DNA of 64,000 bases, taken from the NCBI GenBank assembly GCA_947471745.1, contig CANJKZ010000020.1, forward strand, positions 62,001 to 126,000. Reading direction: 5' to 3'. Source of the stretch: Closterium sp. Naga37s-1. Its lineage: Eukaryota > Streptophyta > Zygnematophyceae > Desmidiales > Closteriaceae. The position numbers and the translations under genes are program-made. The notes below the pieces were generated by a model that was given only the letters and a program-made list of their open reading frames with translations, was not told the origin of the DNA and did not search any database. Shown here in pieces: positions 45,088 to 57,900 of this stretch (position 1 is the first letter of the stretch; every line of letters starts with the position of its first letter).

Positions 45088-48000
45088 ATGGCCGACGTCG
45101 ACATGACTGACGCTAGACCATCCACCGACCACAGTCCGACATCTATCGAGGAAGAGACGCTCCCCTTACTCTACGATCTTGACAAGCTGACGCAGATTCC
45201 AGAAGGGGAGTTCACCAAGGAGATTCCCCCACCGCCGATCGGGGAGTTTAACAAGAATAACAAACAGATTCCGACGCGAAATGGACGGCCAGGAACTTCG
45301 TCGGCACCGGCCGGCTCTGGAAACCAGGTTGAGGTCGAAGAGGAGGAGGATGGGGGGGAGGAGGAGGAGGAGGAAAGCGATGACGAAAACGACGATCGTC
45401 CGCCGCGTAGCACTAGTCAGCGCACCTTGGAAGAACGGCTCAGGCGGGAACTTGAATACATAGATGATCTGCTCGAACAGGACGAGGATGCCGACCAGGA
45501 GAATTTGTCGGTGCCGCGCGAACAGTGGAGGGCGGCAGACTTCGTCGAGGAAGACATGGTGTACGCGACCATCGACGTGCTCGTCTTGGACGCCCTACGC
45601 CACCTGCAAACCGTGGAGAGGAACACGCTGAGGCAGTACACCTCGTGGATCTATCACTACAAGAGGTGGGCGGCGAAGATGTTGAGGCAAATTCGCAACA
45701 AGCTTCCGCAGGAGTACAGGCTTAAGCACGTCGACGAGATAGGGCACTACATCCGGGACAACAAGAAGAAAAACTGGGACCAAGAGGCCGATGTCCCCCG
45801 GGCGTACGTGTGGCTGCACGGCCCTAGGGTCACCACGTCCCGGCTTCGCGCATACGTGAAGTACATGGTTCGGGAGTTGAAGCTCGATGCCGAGTCTAGC
45901 AAGGAGGGCGACAACGCCACAGGAACACAGCCTGTGCAATCTACAACGGTGCACACGCTCCTCGGGCGCATAAAGGCATGCCAGATGGCGGCGAGAGTGG
46001 AGGCGACGATATACCAGGAGACGGAGCTGAGCATCATGCGTGAGATATCGGTGGTCAGGTCGGAGGTGCGGTTCATGATCCGCACCAAGAACGAGCGGGA
46101 CCTCAAGTGAGTTTTTGTTTAAACTCTGTCGACCACTCTCTTGTTGTCATGTACTGTGTCGACGTCTCCCTAAATGCCCCTTACCCTCGGCATTGTCGGC
46201 AGTAACTGCACCGATCGGCGTCGCGGAACCATTGGCGATACCTACACCGCAGAACAGTTCCGCCAGATCATGTTCAGGGTGCTGCCGACGTGGGCGGCCA
46301 AGGCTTGGAACCCGCGGGGTACGGGCCCGTCGCAGACGCTGTGGCGGTTTCTGTTGTTGAAGGTGCTCACGCTACTCTCCCACCATTCTCTCCTGCGCGG
46401 CGCAAGCATCCGCGAGATCACGATCCCCGACATATTATTGTACCGACTGGCGAGCACCTCGTTGGTGAACCCGGAGAACCAGCCGGTCGTCATGGTCATC
46501 GCTGCGCGGAACTCGAAGACGTCCAAGGATGCGCGTTTGCAGCAGAGCTACGCTGCGCGGCACCTCGAAGCGGAGTTGTGCGCCGTCGGCGAGACGGGCC
46601 TGTGGTTGCACTTCATCCTCGACCAGATCGGCCAGTTTCACGGCGTCCGCCTCATTCCGCCGGTGGACACCAGCACACGCGCGAGCTGGTACAAGAAGCA
46701 CCTCTTCTTCGCCAAAAACGACACCGACCAAGGGGAGCTCTCTGCGGCAAGCCACCAACGCTGGACGCGGCAGTTGTGGGACAAAAACGGGGTCTTCTGC
46801 AAGAGGAACGTGCACGCCGCTCGAGCCGGAGGGGCCCAAGAGCTGGCCATCGACGGCACGCCGCGCGCCGAGATCGCGGAGCTGGGTCACTGGGCGCTCG
46901 ACAAGATGACGCGAGCGTACATCACCGCCATTCCGGTGGGGGTGGTGATGAAGAAGGCCGGTTACTCTGGTTACAAGCAGGACTACTTCTTGGGCCGGAG
47001 CAGGGTGGAGCCCTCCGATAAGCTCTTGAAGCTCCTCGCCGAGCACATCTTCCCCGGCGTCGACGACATGCTGAAGACGGTATGTTAGTCGACGCCCTCG
47101 TATCCTTGTTTCCGAGTCGTGTTGCCGACAGTGTCTGAACTCCTAATACACGTGACGAATTGCAGGCGGAAGGGAAGGCTGCCGAGGGGTCCGACGCCGA
47201 CAAAGCCGCGGTGCACTTCTGGCGCACACTCCAGATGCTGCGCCGCATCGTCGCCGAGGACCTAGCGGTGAAGCTGGTCCGCACACCATGGCACCCGTAC
47301 GTCCAAGGCTCCCTGCTCTGCCGGATCCCCCTCTTCCAGCACTGGGCGAAACGGGTCGAGAGGGTCGACACCGAGACGATCAACAAGCGTCGGGACCCGA
47401 CCCAAATTCAGGCAGAGGTAAGTCGACGACGAGCTGGATGTAGGGCATTCCAAACCACCTCGCGGCTAACGTCTTTGTCCTACCGCTGCAGGAAATCTCT
47501 GTCCGCATGGATACCGAGTACTACAACATATCCCTCAAGGCGAAGCTGACGAAGGAGATGGAGCGCGCCGCGAACGAGAAGATTGACTTCCTGGAGGAGC
47601 TCGAGAAGCGCGACGACACCATCGCGTCTCTCACCGCCGAGATAACCCGTCTCACCGAGTCACTCCGTGTGTCAGAAGCACGGAGAGTGCCGGAGGCCCC
47701 GCCGTGTGCTACCGCGCAAGCTCCCAGCGAGGGTGGCTCGGCGGATTCGGCCAACATGGGAGCCGGCGCCGACGGAGGGGACGACAAACCCCCGCCACCC
47801 CCACAGACGGACGAGGAGGCTAGTTACGAGCTCAACGTGGTACAACCGTGGCGGGAGGCCAAGACCGTGAGGGACGCCTGGCGCCTCTGGAACTCCGCCA
47901 CCGCTAATGACACCCGTCGGCTTTGCGACAGGATCGCCGAGCCGGGGTTCATCGACCGCCACACCCTCCTCGCCGGCGCGACGCAGGGTGCACTCAACAA

Positions 48001-48430
48001 GAGGGTGCGCCGCATGCTGAAGGTCATGGATGCGGTGCGCCAGCTACGCGCGAGCGACGGCGACGCCGACACCGAGGCCGTGGTCGACACACTACACAGG
48101 ATCGCGGCACCGGGCATCGGGACCTTCGCCGATGCCCTCACGGTGCTCAAACCGGGAACGGCACCGATGTTGTCCAAGGAGCCTGGCATGGGAGTCAAGG
48201 GGCTGGGCCCGAAGGTGGTCTCGAAGCTACGCCTCGCCTGTGCGCTTGTGGCGCTCAACCTGAAGCAGAGTGATTGGGTCGAAACCCTGTTTCCAGACAC
48301 GTGGGAGGAGCAGATGCCGAAGACCAAGGCCGACCTGGCGAACCCGACGGCACCGGCCAAGTCGACAGCACCGGCCAAACCGACCGCTCCGGTGCACCGT
48401 CCTCCGACCAAGCGCAAGAAGTCGGCATGA
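45088..48430 (+). CDS. Crypton-type tyrosine recombinase, four exons
   Basis: Proposed exons 45088-46106, 46203-47079, 47166-47417 and 47492-48430 have GT-AG introns of 96, 86 and 74 bp and join in frame to 3087 nt, about 1028 aa. The N-terminal part is acidic; a core-binding-like helix pattern (TLRQYTSWIYHYKRW) lies near residue 185. The catalytic domain resembles the Ndc10 domain 2 / Crypton family: R410 in SIREITIPDI, K445 in NSKTSKDAR, H544-A-A-R547, H569 in LGHWALDKM and Y579 in RAYITAIP, followed by the AG and YFL...R motifs and a P...L...IFP motif. All six expected catalytic positions are present. Coiled-coil sequence follows near 735-780, and the C-terminus ends in a basic PTKRKKSA, a likely nuclear signal. 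Predicted role: cut and rejoin DNA during excision and integration of the surrounding element. Confidence 0.85.
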
Positions 48431-48489
48431 GCGCGCTTGTAGGATATGCGTGTGCGTAGTTCGATGCTGTTAACTGTGGCAGACTTTAA

Positions 48490-48513
48490 CCCCCCCCCCC
48501 CCCCCCCCCCCCC
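48490..48513. repeat. 24-bp poly(C) tract
   Basis: Uninterrupted run of C about 60 bp after the recombinase stop codon, in the roughly 490-bp gap between the convergent genes. The rest of that gap has no gene. Confidence 0.9.
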
Positions 48514-48921
48514 TTCCTTTTTTCAAATGCTGTTCTGGTAGCTTGTAACAACCCACTGCAAGGCCCTTGCGAACCTACTTGATCCCGCCGTGTTAAATGT
48601 AGTCGGTCGCTCATTACTAATCAAAACACAGATCGATGTCGACGTCTCGCAGGTTTGCATGTTGCTAGGCTGTCGATATGTACCTAGTCAGAGCTCGTCG
48701 CCAAGTAGCATGTTCTTTTTTATGTCGACAGATGCGCCGACAAGGCTCATCGTTCAAAGACGGCTAGCAAGTTTCAATGTGAACAGTAGGGTTTAGGGTC
48801 ATCACAATGTGAAGCAAACAGAAACGAAGAATATTCGTGCCCTACGATCAAAAAGTCATTAGATTTACTACGACATCGGCGCCGACCATACCATAGCATC
48901 CCGCACACCACAGCCCGCCAA

Positions 48922-51900
48922 CTACGCATCCGTACTGCCCTTGCCCTCCTTGCCCTTCTTCCTCTTGCTGCCCTTGCCCTGCTTGACCTTCTCCCCCTTC
49001 CTCCCCCTGTGATCCATATCGTACTCCATCTTCGCGTCACACGGCACATCGATGCCCTGCTCTTTTAGCTTGGGCCCGGCGACGGGGCACATTCCCCAGA
49101 ACGCCATGGTCTCGACCGTCGCTCTGGCGATCATGTCGGCCTCGACTTCCTCAACTCCCTCCTCGAAGGCCCTGACCACTGCCTGGCGCTGCAGCGATGG
49201 CGCGACGTTATGGGCAACCTCCCCCGCGGGAGCCTGCCGACTGCGTGCTAAGTCGATCACCGCGTGCATCACCTTCTTGAATGCCTCGGCCCTCTCCTCC
49301 TCCGCACCTGCCACCATCGCCGCCGCCTTCCCTTCGCCCACAGCACCGAGCAACGACGCTCCCGTCTCCACAAAGCACCAGAGGGCGCATGCAGATGCCG
49401 CTAACGCCTGGGCCCCCATCTCCGTCTTCTCGTCCGCCTTCCCCTCCGCGCCTTCCATCTCCGTCTTCTCTCCCGCATTCCCTTCTACGCTCACGTCGAC
49501 CTTCCTAAACGCCGCGCTCGCCGCAACTTTCCCATACGCCGCGCACATCGACACGCGATTTACCATCGCCGACATGAGAGCCTCCGTCTCCTCCTTGCCT
49601 TCCTCCGTGTTTTCGATGATGGGGAACCAGATCGCCGGCCAGAGCACCCCATGAAGCGCATCACCCGACCTCGAGTACCCACGGTACCTGCCGAGTATGT
49701 CGTCGATCCTGCCGCGCAAACACATTAAAACGACACCGACTTCAGCGTAATTGTCAGAGTTATATGACATAGCTACTGTAGGCTATAGTGGGGTAGCACA
49801 TATGGGGTACAGTTGCCTAGGGTTTGCCTTTTGTACCCAACTTTCACTTAGTCATTTCATTCCTGTTTTCTTGATTCACATGGTATAGAGCGGGTTCCTA
49901 CATGGGACCGTTCCTTCCTAAGGGCCCACCATAAGAATTTTTTTTTTTTAGCTGCCCGCGCACATTGCGCCCTGCCCTAAATTTTTTTTTTTAGCGGCCC
50001 CTACGCTGCCCCTACGCGGCCCCTACGCCGCCTCCCACGCGCCCCCTATGCGGCCCCTGGCGGCGCCCTGACGAGGCCCCTGCCGGCGCCCTATCGCGGC
50101 CCCTGACGCGCCCCCTGGTGGCGCCCTGACGCGGCCCGGACGCGGCCTGACGCGGCCCCTGGCGGCGCCCTGACGCGGCCCTGCCGCGGCCCCTGACGCG
50201 GCCCTGACGCGGCCTGCCGCGGCCCCTGCCGCGGCCCTGAAGCGGCCCCTGACGCGGCCCTGACGCGGCTCTGCCGCGGCCCTGACGCGGCCCTGACGCG
50301 GCCCTGCCGCGGCCCCTGGCGGCGCCCTGACGCGGCCCCTGACGCGGCGCCCTGACGCGGCCCCTGCCGCGGCCCTGACGCGGCCCTGCCGCGGCCCTGA
50401 CGCGGCCCTGACGCGGCCTGCTGCGGCCCCTGCCGCGGCCCTGAAGCGGCCCCTGACGCGGCCCTGACGCGGCTCTGCCGCGGCCCTGACGCGGCCCTGA
50501 CGCGGCCCCTGACGCGGCCCCTGCCGCGGCCCCTGGCGGCGCCCTGACGCGGCCCCTGACGCGGCGCCCTGACGCGGCCCTGCCGCGGCCCCTGACGCGG
50601 CCCCTGCCGCGGCCCCTGACGCGGCCCCTGACACGGCCCCTGTCGCGGCCCCTGACGCGGCCCCGCCACCTACCTTTCCGGCCACGCCGCCTCCTCTCAG
50701 CGGCCCCGCCGCCTCCTCCCAGCGGCCCCGGACGCCGCCCTCTCAGCGGCCCCGCCGAGCCGCCCAGCAGCCTAGCCGCCCAGCAGCTGAGCCACCGAGC
50801 CGCCCAGCAGCCGAGCCGCCGAGCCGCCCAGCAGCCGATCCGCCCAGCAGCAGAGCCGCCGAGCCGCCCAGCAGCCGAGCCGCTGAGCCGCCCAGCCGCC
50901 GAGCCGCCCAGCAGCCGAGCCGCCCAGCAGCCGAGTCGCCGAGCCGCCCTGCAGCCGAGCCGCCCGAGCCGCCCTGTCCGGTAAGAGCAGCGCCTCTCTC
51001 ACAGCACTGCCCTCACCCCACTGTTTGCGCTGCTAGTCTACTGCTGTCATGGCTACCCCTAGTGTCCTCGCTTTTGACGCTGAGGGTCGGGCCATTGACT
51101 TTGACGTCTGGATAGATGACCTGCAGCTTTTCTTACAGTGCGATAGGGCAGACGGCCTCTCCCTCTTTGATCTCACTTCTGGTGCCTCTCCTGCCCCCGC
51201 CACTGATGCTGACGCAACTGTTCGCTCCCAGTGGGCCACGCGCGATGCTGCTGCACGTCTTGCTGTGCGTCGCCACCTGCCTACCTCTGAGCGTGCGCAC
51301 TTTAGCCAGTACAAGAGTGCTCAGACCTTGTACGACGCTGTAGTTGCGCGCTACTCCTCCCCTACCACTGCTGCACTGAGCCGCCTCATGCTACCGTACC
51401 TCTTCCCTGACCTTGCTGCCTTTCCCACAGTCGCTGACCTCATTACGCACCTCCGCACTAGTGACACTCGCTACCGCGCTGCGCTTCCTGCTGAGTTCTG
51501 CGCCAAGAACCCCCCCCCCATGTACATCACCCTCTACTACATAGTCACCCGGCTCCCTGACTCCCTTCGCGTAGTCAGGGACCACTTCCTCTCAGTTTGC
51601 CCCACCACTCTCACCGTTGACCTCCTCGAGAAGTCCCTCCTAGCAGCAGAGAAGAGCATAGTAGCTGTAGGAGCCTCTCGTGGTGACCCTCGCACCCCCA
51701 TCTTTGAGGGGTGTTCCCCCTCCCCCCTTTTGCCCTCTGTTGCCTCTCCTGCTGCGGCCGACCTCGTTGGGCTTGAGTCGGTCGGTGCGGCGTCTACCCC
51801 TAGCGGGAGACGCCGCCCTGGCAAGGGCAAGGGGGGCAGGGGCGCTGGAGGAGCTAGCGGGGGCGGTGGAGGCGGCAGTGGAGGCGGTGGAGGAGGTGGG

Positions 51901-54900
51901 GGTGGCGGTGGGGGTGGTGGCGGGGGTGGAGGTGTCGGTGGCGGCAGTGGAGGCGGAGGCGGCAGCGGCAGTGGCGGAGGGAGCGGAGGTGGCGGCGGTG
52001 GAGGAGGAGGCGGCGGAGGAGGTGGAGCTGGTCGGGGTGGCGCTGCGCAGAGGGTCGGCTCCGGTGGTGGTCAGCGCCAGCAGCAGCAGCAGCACCAGCA
52101 GCGCACTCGTGACATCCCCTCCCCTCAGCAGCTCCGTGAGTGGTACACTGCACGCCAGAGGGGTGGGGGTACTGGTCCGTGCACCTACGTCCTCCGCACC
52201 GGCGACCGCGCGGGTGAGCAGTGCGGGGGTGCGCACTCCACCCAGCGCTGCTTTGGCCGCCTGACGGACGCTTGGCGTCACCAGTTCCCTGAGGCCACTG
52301 AGATCCCCCGCTGGGGTGAGCTGTCTAGGGCAGGTGTGGCTGTCTTTGACCTTGACTTTGATGCTATTCTTGCTGCCATGTATACTGTGACTATTAGTGA
52401 TGAGGGTGACTGTTACCGGTGTTTTCCGCCCGACCCGGGCATTGAGACTGCTGCTCTAGGTACTGGTGAGGCTGCTGCTCTAGGTGCTAGCGAGGCTGCT
52501 GCTCTAGGTGCGTCTGCTCCCTCAGGTGCTGGTGAGTCTGCTCTCTCAGGTTCTGCGTCGGCTTCGGCCTCCCACACCTTCACCCTTGACTCGGGGGCTT
52601 CTCGCTCCTTCTTTCGAGACCGCACCACACTCGCGCCGCTTAGCCGGCCAGTTGCAGTCTCTCTGGCAGACCCCTCTGGGGGTCCTGTCCTTGCTCACTT
52701 CTCCACTGTCCTCCCGTGTCCGGCGGCCCCCTCTGGCACCCTGTCTGGTCTTTACCTTCCCTCGTTCTCTACGAACTTGGTGAGTGGTGCTGACCTACAG
52801 GATGCGGGGGTTCACCAGTTCACTCCTGCGAGTCGGCGGGTGACCCACTGCACGGACGCTCGGACAGGCCGACACCTGGCCACGTTTACCCGTCGGCCGG
52901 GGTCAAGCCTGTACACCCTGACCACTGCGTCTCCTCCAGTCACTGCGTCTGGTCAGGTAGCTGCGTCGGGTCAGGTGTTTGCTGCAGCGTCCAGGTCTGG
53001 TCCTGAGTCTGCCCCCTGTTCGTGTCGCCTCCTGTCTCACGAGACTCTCCTCTGGCACCACCGCCTTGGTCACCCCTCCCTGCTTCGTCTCCGAAGCATG
53101 GCCTCCCGTGTCCTTGTCTCTGGTCTTCCCCGGTCCCTCCCTCCCCTTCCTCCGGGGCCTGGCCCTACCTGCGTCCCCTGTGTCGAGGGGCGGCAGCGGG
53201 CTGCCCCTCACTCCTCCCAGTTTCCTCCGACAGAGGCCCCGCTGCAGACGCTTCACATGGACGTGTGGGGCCCGGCCCGCGTCCGTGGACAGGGTCACGA
53301 GCGCTACTTCCTGCTGGTGGTTGACGACTACTCGCGTTACACCACAGTCTTCCCCTTGCGCAGCAAGGGTGATCTCACTGAGGTGTTGATCGACTGGATC
53401 CGCGCAGCTCGTCTCCAGCTCAGGCAGAGCTTTGGCTCGGACTTTCCTGTTCAGCGTCTGCACTCTGACAGAGGTGGAGAGTTCTCCTCTGGCCTTCTGC
53501 GAGCCTACTGTCGTGCACGAGGCATCCGCCAGACCTTCACGCTTCCGGACTCTCCACAGCAAAATGGGATTGCTGAGCGCCGCATTGGCATGGTCATGGA
53601 CGTCGCCCGTACGTCCATGATGCATGCGGCTGCCCCCCATTTTCTGTGGCCGTTTGCGGTTCGGTACGCGGCGCATCAGATCAACCTTCACCCCAGGGTC
53701 TCCATGCCGGAGACCTCCCCAGCTTTGCTGTGGACGGGGAAGGTTGGCGATGCGTCTGCGTTCCGTGTCTGGGGATCTCGGGCGTTTGTCCGCGACTTGT
53801 CTGCGGACAAGCCGTCCCCTCGTGCTGCTCCTTGCGTCTTCCTTGGCTTCCCCCCTGACGCGCCAGGGTGGCAGTTCTACCACCCCACCTCTCGCCGTGT
53901 CCTGTCCTCCCAGGACGTCACGTTTGACGAGTCGGTCCCCTACTACCGCCTCTTCCCCTACCGCACTCCGTCCCTCCCCCCGCCACCGCTCTTCCTTGTC
54001 CCAGGTCCCCCCCCGGTAGACCCCCTCCCCCCTCAGGGTCCTGCCCCTTCAGGTGTGTCCCAGGTAGACGCAGTCGAGCCTGTCGAGGTTACTGGTGACT
54101 CTGGTGCTGCTGAGGGTGCTGAGCCTGGGGGTGCTGACTCTGGGGGTGCTGAGCGTGTGGGTGCTACGCCTGGGGGTGCTGAGCCTGAGGGTGCTACTAC
54201 TGGGGGTGCTGAGCCTGAGGGTGCTGAGCCTGGGGTTGCTACTACTGGGGGTGCTGAGCCTGGGGGTGCTGAGCCTGGGAGTGCTACGCCTGGGGTGCTA
54301 CGCCTGGAGGTGCTGAGCCTGGGGGTGCGGAGCCTGAGGGAGCTGGGCCTGCTCGTGTGGCGTCTGGCGGTGCTGAGCCTGGAGGTTCTCCGGGTGCTTC
54401 GTCTCGGCGGGAGCCACTCTCTCCACAGGAGCTGCGCGAGTGGTTTGCCCGGCGCTGGAGGCGTGCTGCTAGAGCTGGAGGTTCTTCGGCTGCTGAGGGT
54501 GCTGGTGCCGCGGGTCCCGGAGGTGCTCGTACTGGGAGTACTGGAGCTGCTGGGCCTGCGGGTACGACTGGAGCTGGAGCTGCTGAGGGTGTTGGCGCTG
54601 AGGCTACTGCTGTCGGTCCTGGAGGCGGTCCTGCTGGGGGTGCTGGAGCTGGAGGTACTGCTGGCGCTGGTGCTGCCGCTGGGGGTACTGGTGCTGTCCC
54701 TGCTGTGTCTGGAGTCGCCACACGGCCTAGGCCGTACTTCGTTCCGCTCCTTCAGCAGGTTCTTGGTCTCTCGCCTTCTACTGGTCCTCCTCCTCCCTTA
54801 GAGTGTCCACAGCCTGTCCCGTCACAGTTACAGTTACAGCCGGCCTCCCCACTGCCCGCTCCTTCTCCCTACACTGGTCCTACTGGAGGTCTTGCTGAGC

Positions 54901-57900
54901 GTCGTGAGCCTGCAACTCGCCCTGCGTCGCCTGTCCGTGCTGCTCGCACTAGTGCTCGTGGTTCGCGTCAGCGTCCTCCTCCTGTCCCTAGCACGCACCG
55001 GATGTCTCTGCGTCCGTCCACTGCTCCTCTGCGTGCCCCTTTGCCTTCTCCTCCTGAGTCCTCTCTTCCTGCTCTTCCTGACCCGGAGTCGGACTCTCTT
55101 CGTGCTGCCAGTCCTACTTTCACGCGTCTCCTTGCTACTGTTGTCACTGACCCTTCCTTTGAGTCCACTGCTGCGTCTGCCCTAGTTACTGAGCTCGTCG
55201 ACTTTGCTGCTCGCTGTCGTCTAGACTACGCTGCTAGTCTTGTTGCTGAGTCTGAGTCTGTCTGTCCTCCGTCCGTCGGGGGTGAGTGTGCCCTTGGCAC
55301 GGACGTCCTTGAGGACAGGCAGGAGGAGTTCCAGTGTTTGGCTGCTGCTTCACCTCATCTCGTGTCCGTACTGCTTACCCCTGAGGGAGACCCGGATGCA
55401 CTTGACATCCCGACTCCGCGCTCTTACGCGGAGGCGATAGAGGGTCCCTACTCCTCTCAGTGGCAGGCAGCTATGGACGCAGAGATGGCTTCCTGGAAGT
55501 CCACAGGCACCTACGTTGACGAGGTTCCCCCGCCTGGGGCGAACATCGTCAGTGGCATGTGGATTTTCAGGGTGAAGCGGCCGCCGGGTTCTCCGCCTGT
55601 CTTCAAGGCGCGTTACGTGGCTCGTGGCTTCAGTCAGCAGCAGGGAGTTGACTACTTTCAGACCTTCTCTCCCACCCCGAAGATGACCACTCTTCGGGTA
55701 CTGCTGCACATAGCTGCTCACCGCGACTACGAGCTGCACTCTCTTGACTTCAGCACTGCTTTCTTGCAGGGCAGCCTGCACGAGGAGATCTGGCTGCGTC
55801 GCCCACCTGGCTTCACTGGGTCTTTTCCTCCTGGCACCCAGTGGAGCCTCCGGCGGCCAGTCTACGGTCTCCGCCAGGCACCGCGTGAGTGGCACGACAC
55901 ACTGAGGACTACACTTGCGGCTCTTGGGTTTGCTCCCTCTACTGCCGACCCGTCGCTGTTTCTGCGCACCGACACTTCTTTGCAGCCGTTCTACATCCTC
56001 GTGTACGTCGACGACTTGGTCTTTGCCACAGCAGACACTGCTGGACTCGCCCACGTGAAGTCCGAGCTGCAGAAGAGACACACGTGCACAGACCTGGGTG
56101 GACTGCGCAGCTACCTTGGCTTGCAGATCACCCGGGACAGAGCACGCCGCACCATTACCCTGACTCAGTCACACATGGTGCAGCAGGTCCTTCAGCGCTT
56201 CGGCTTCACGTACTCCTCGCCTCAGGCCACTCCTCTGCCTACTCGCCACTCGCTCTCAGCTCTGCCTTCGGATGAGTCCGTAGAGTCGAGTGGCCCGTAC
56301 CCAGAGCTTGTTGGCTGCCTCATGTACCTGATGACCTGCACACGACCTGACCTTGCATACTCTCTTAGCATTCTTGCACGCTATGTTGCTCCTGGGAGAC
56401 ACAGACCGGAGCACATGGCTGCAGCGAAGAGGGTGTTGCGCTACTTGTGCAGTACGTCGGGCATGGGGCTTGTGCTTGGAGGGCAGAGTCCAGTGGTCCT
56501 CACTGGACACGCAGACGCTTCTTGGGCTGACGACCAGGCTACGCAGCGGTCGTCACAGGGTTACACCTTCAGCCTTGGTTCCGGCTCTGTTTCGTGGCGG
56601 GCTACTCGCTCGTCTTCTGTTCTCGGCTCCAGTTGTGAGGCTGAGATCTACGCCGGGGCCATGGCTGCACAGGAGCTTCGCTGGCTCACCTACCTGCTGA
56701 CTGACCTCGGAGAGCCGCCTCGTTCTCCTCCAGTGCTCTACGTAGACAACAAGGCCATGCTGGCCTTGTGTCGAGAGCAGAGACTGGAGCACAGAACGAA
56801 GCACATTGCTCTTCGCTACTTCCTTGCTCGTGAGCTACAGCAGCGTGGTCAGCTGCGACTTGCGTACGTGGCCTCTGAGGCCAACACTGCTGATATCTTC
56901 ACCAAGGCACTTGCGCCTTGTGATCATCAGCGCTTCTGTACTCAGCTGGGTCTTGTACCTACCTTGCCTCACTTGCTCACCTCTTGACCTTGTTTGTACT
57001 GTTGCATATATATATACTCCTGCTCTTGCTTGTCTAGCCTTATATACATATGTAATCCTGCATGTGAACTGGCCTTGTGGCCTTGAACTTGTGCTCGGAA
57101 TGTGTGGTGACTTTGTGATCCACCCTGAGCTTGCTTTGCTTTGCTTGACTGGTCTTGTGACCCCTTGTTCTCCCCCACTTTGCCTATGGGGGTGTGTCAG
57201 AGTTATATGACATAGCTACTGTAGGCTATAGTGGGGTAGCACATATGGGGTACAGTTGCCTAGGGTTTGCCTTTTGTACCCAACTTTCACTTAGTCATTT
57301 CATTCCTATTTTCTTGATTCACAGTAATGACACCGACATGGTCGACAGAACTCGGCGCGTCGGTATCCGTCTTACCTTGCTCTCGGATGGCACAAGCCTC
57401 TGGCCCACATCACCGTCCACAACCCAGTCGGTAAGAACTTGACCTCCTCCCACACCTCCTTCCATTTCTCCAACTCCCCCGGCTTCAAGACGGTGAGCTC
57501 CTTCATGAGCACCTTGCTCACGTAGCCGTCGTAGACGACGTATGCAATCGCGTGCTCGTAGGCCAGCTCCATCTTCTCCCTCGACTTGCCGATGTATCGA
57601 TTCCGTCCGTTTACCTTAATCTCGCCCACCCACCCATGCCCGTCGCCGGACCTGTCTTGGCGGATGCCATGACCCCTGCGTTCTTTATCTCCCTCGCCGC
57701 CCTCCTCGTCATCCTCCTCCGCCTTCTCCTTCTTCTTCGCCGGCTTACCCTTGCCGCCCTTCTTGTCCTGACTCCCTTCCGCCTTCTTCCCTTTCTCTTC
57801 CGACATCTCCTTCCCCGCCGACATCGCCCGCGTGCTCCTCTGAGAGACCGCCCTCCCTTTCCCGGTGTCGACCTTCCCCTTCCCTCCCGCATTTCTCTCG

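Larger units (their letters stand above)
49752..57323 (+). mobile_element. Recent copia in an intron of the AP2-like gene
   Basis: LTRs of 129 bp (49752-49880 and 57195-57323) differ at one base. Target duplications GTAAT are at 49747-49751 and 57324-57328. The target is a 90-bp intron of the minus-strand gene, so the element lies antisense to that gene and leaves its exons intact. The family is the one with short LTRs and a GC-rich leader. Confidence 0.96.

Noticed and set aside
46290-47046. 243-codon plus-strand and 203-codon minus-strand ORFs
   Set aside because: Overlap the recombinase catalytic exon in other frames and carry no motif.
50023-50685. 220-codon Ala/Gly/Arg-rich antisense ORF
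   Set aside because: Translation of the 12-bp minisatellite in the copia leader.
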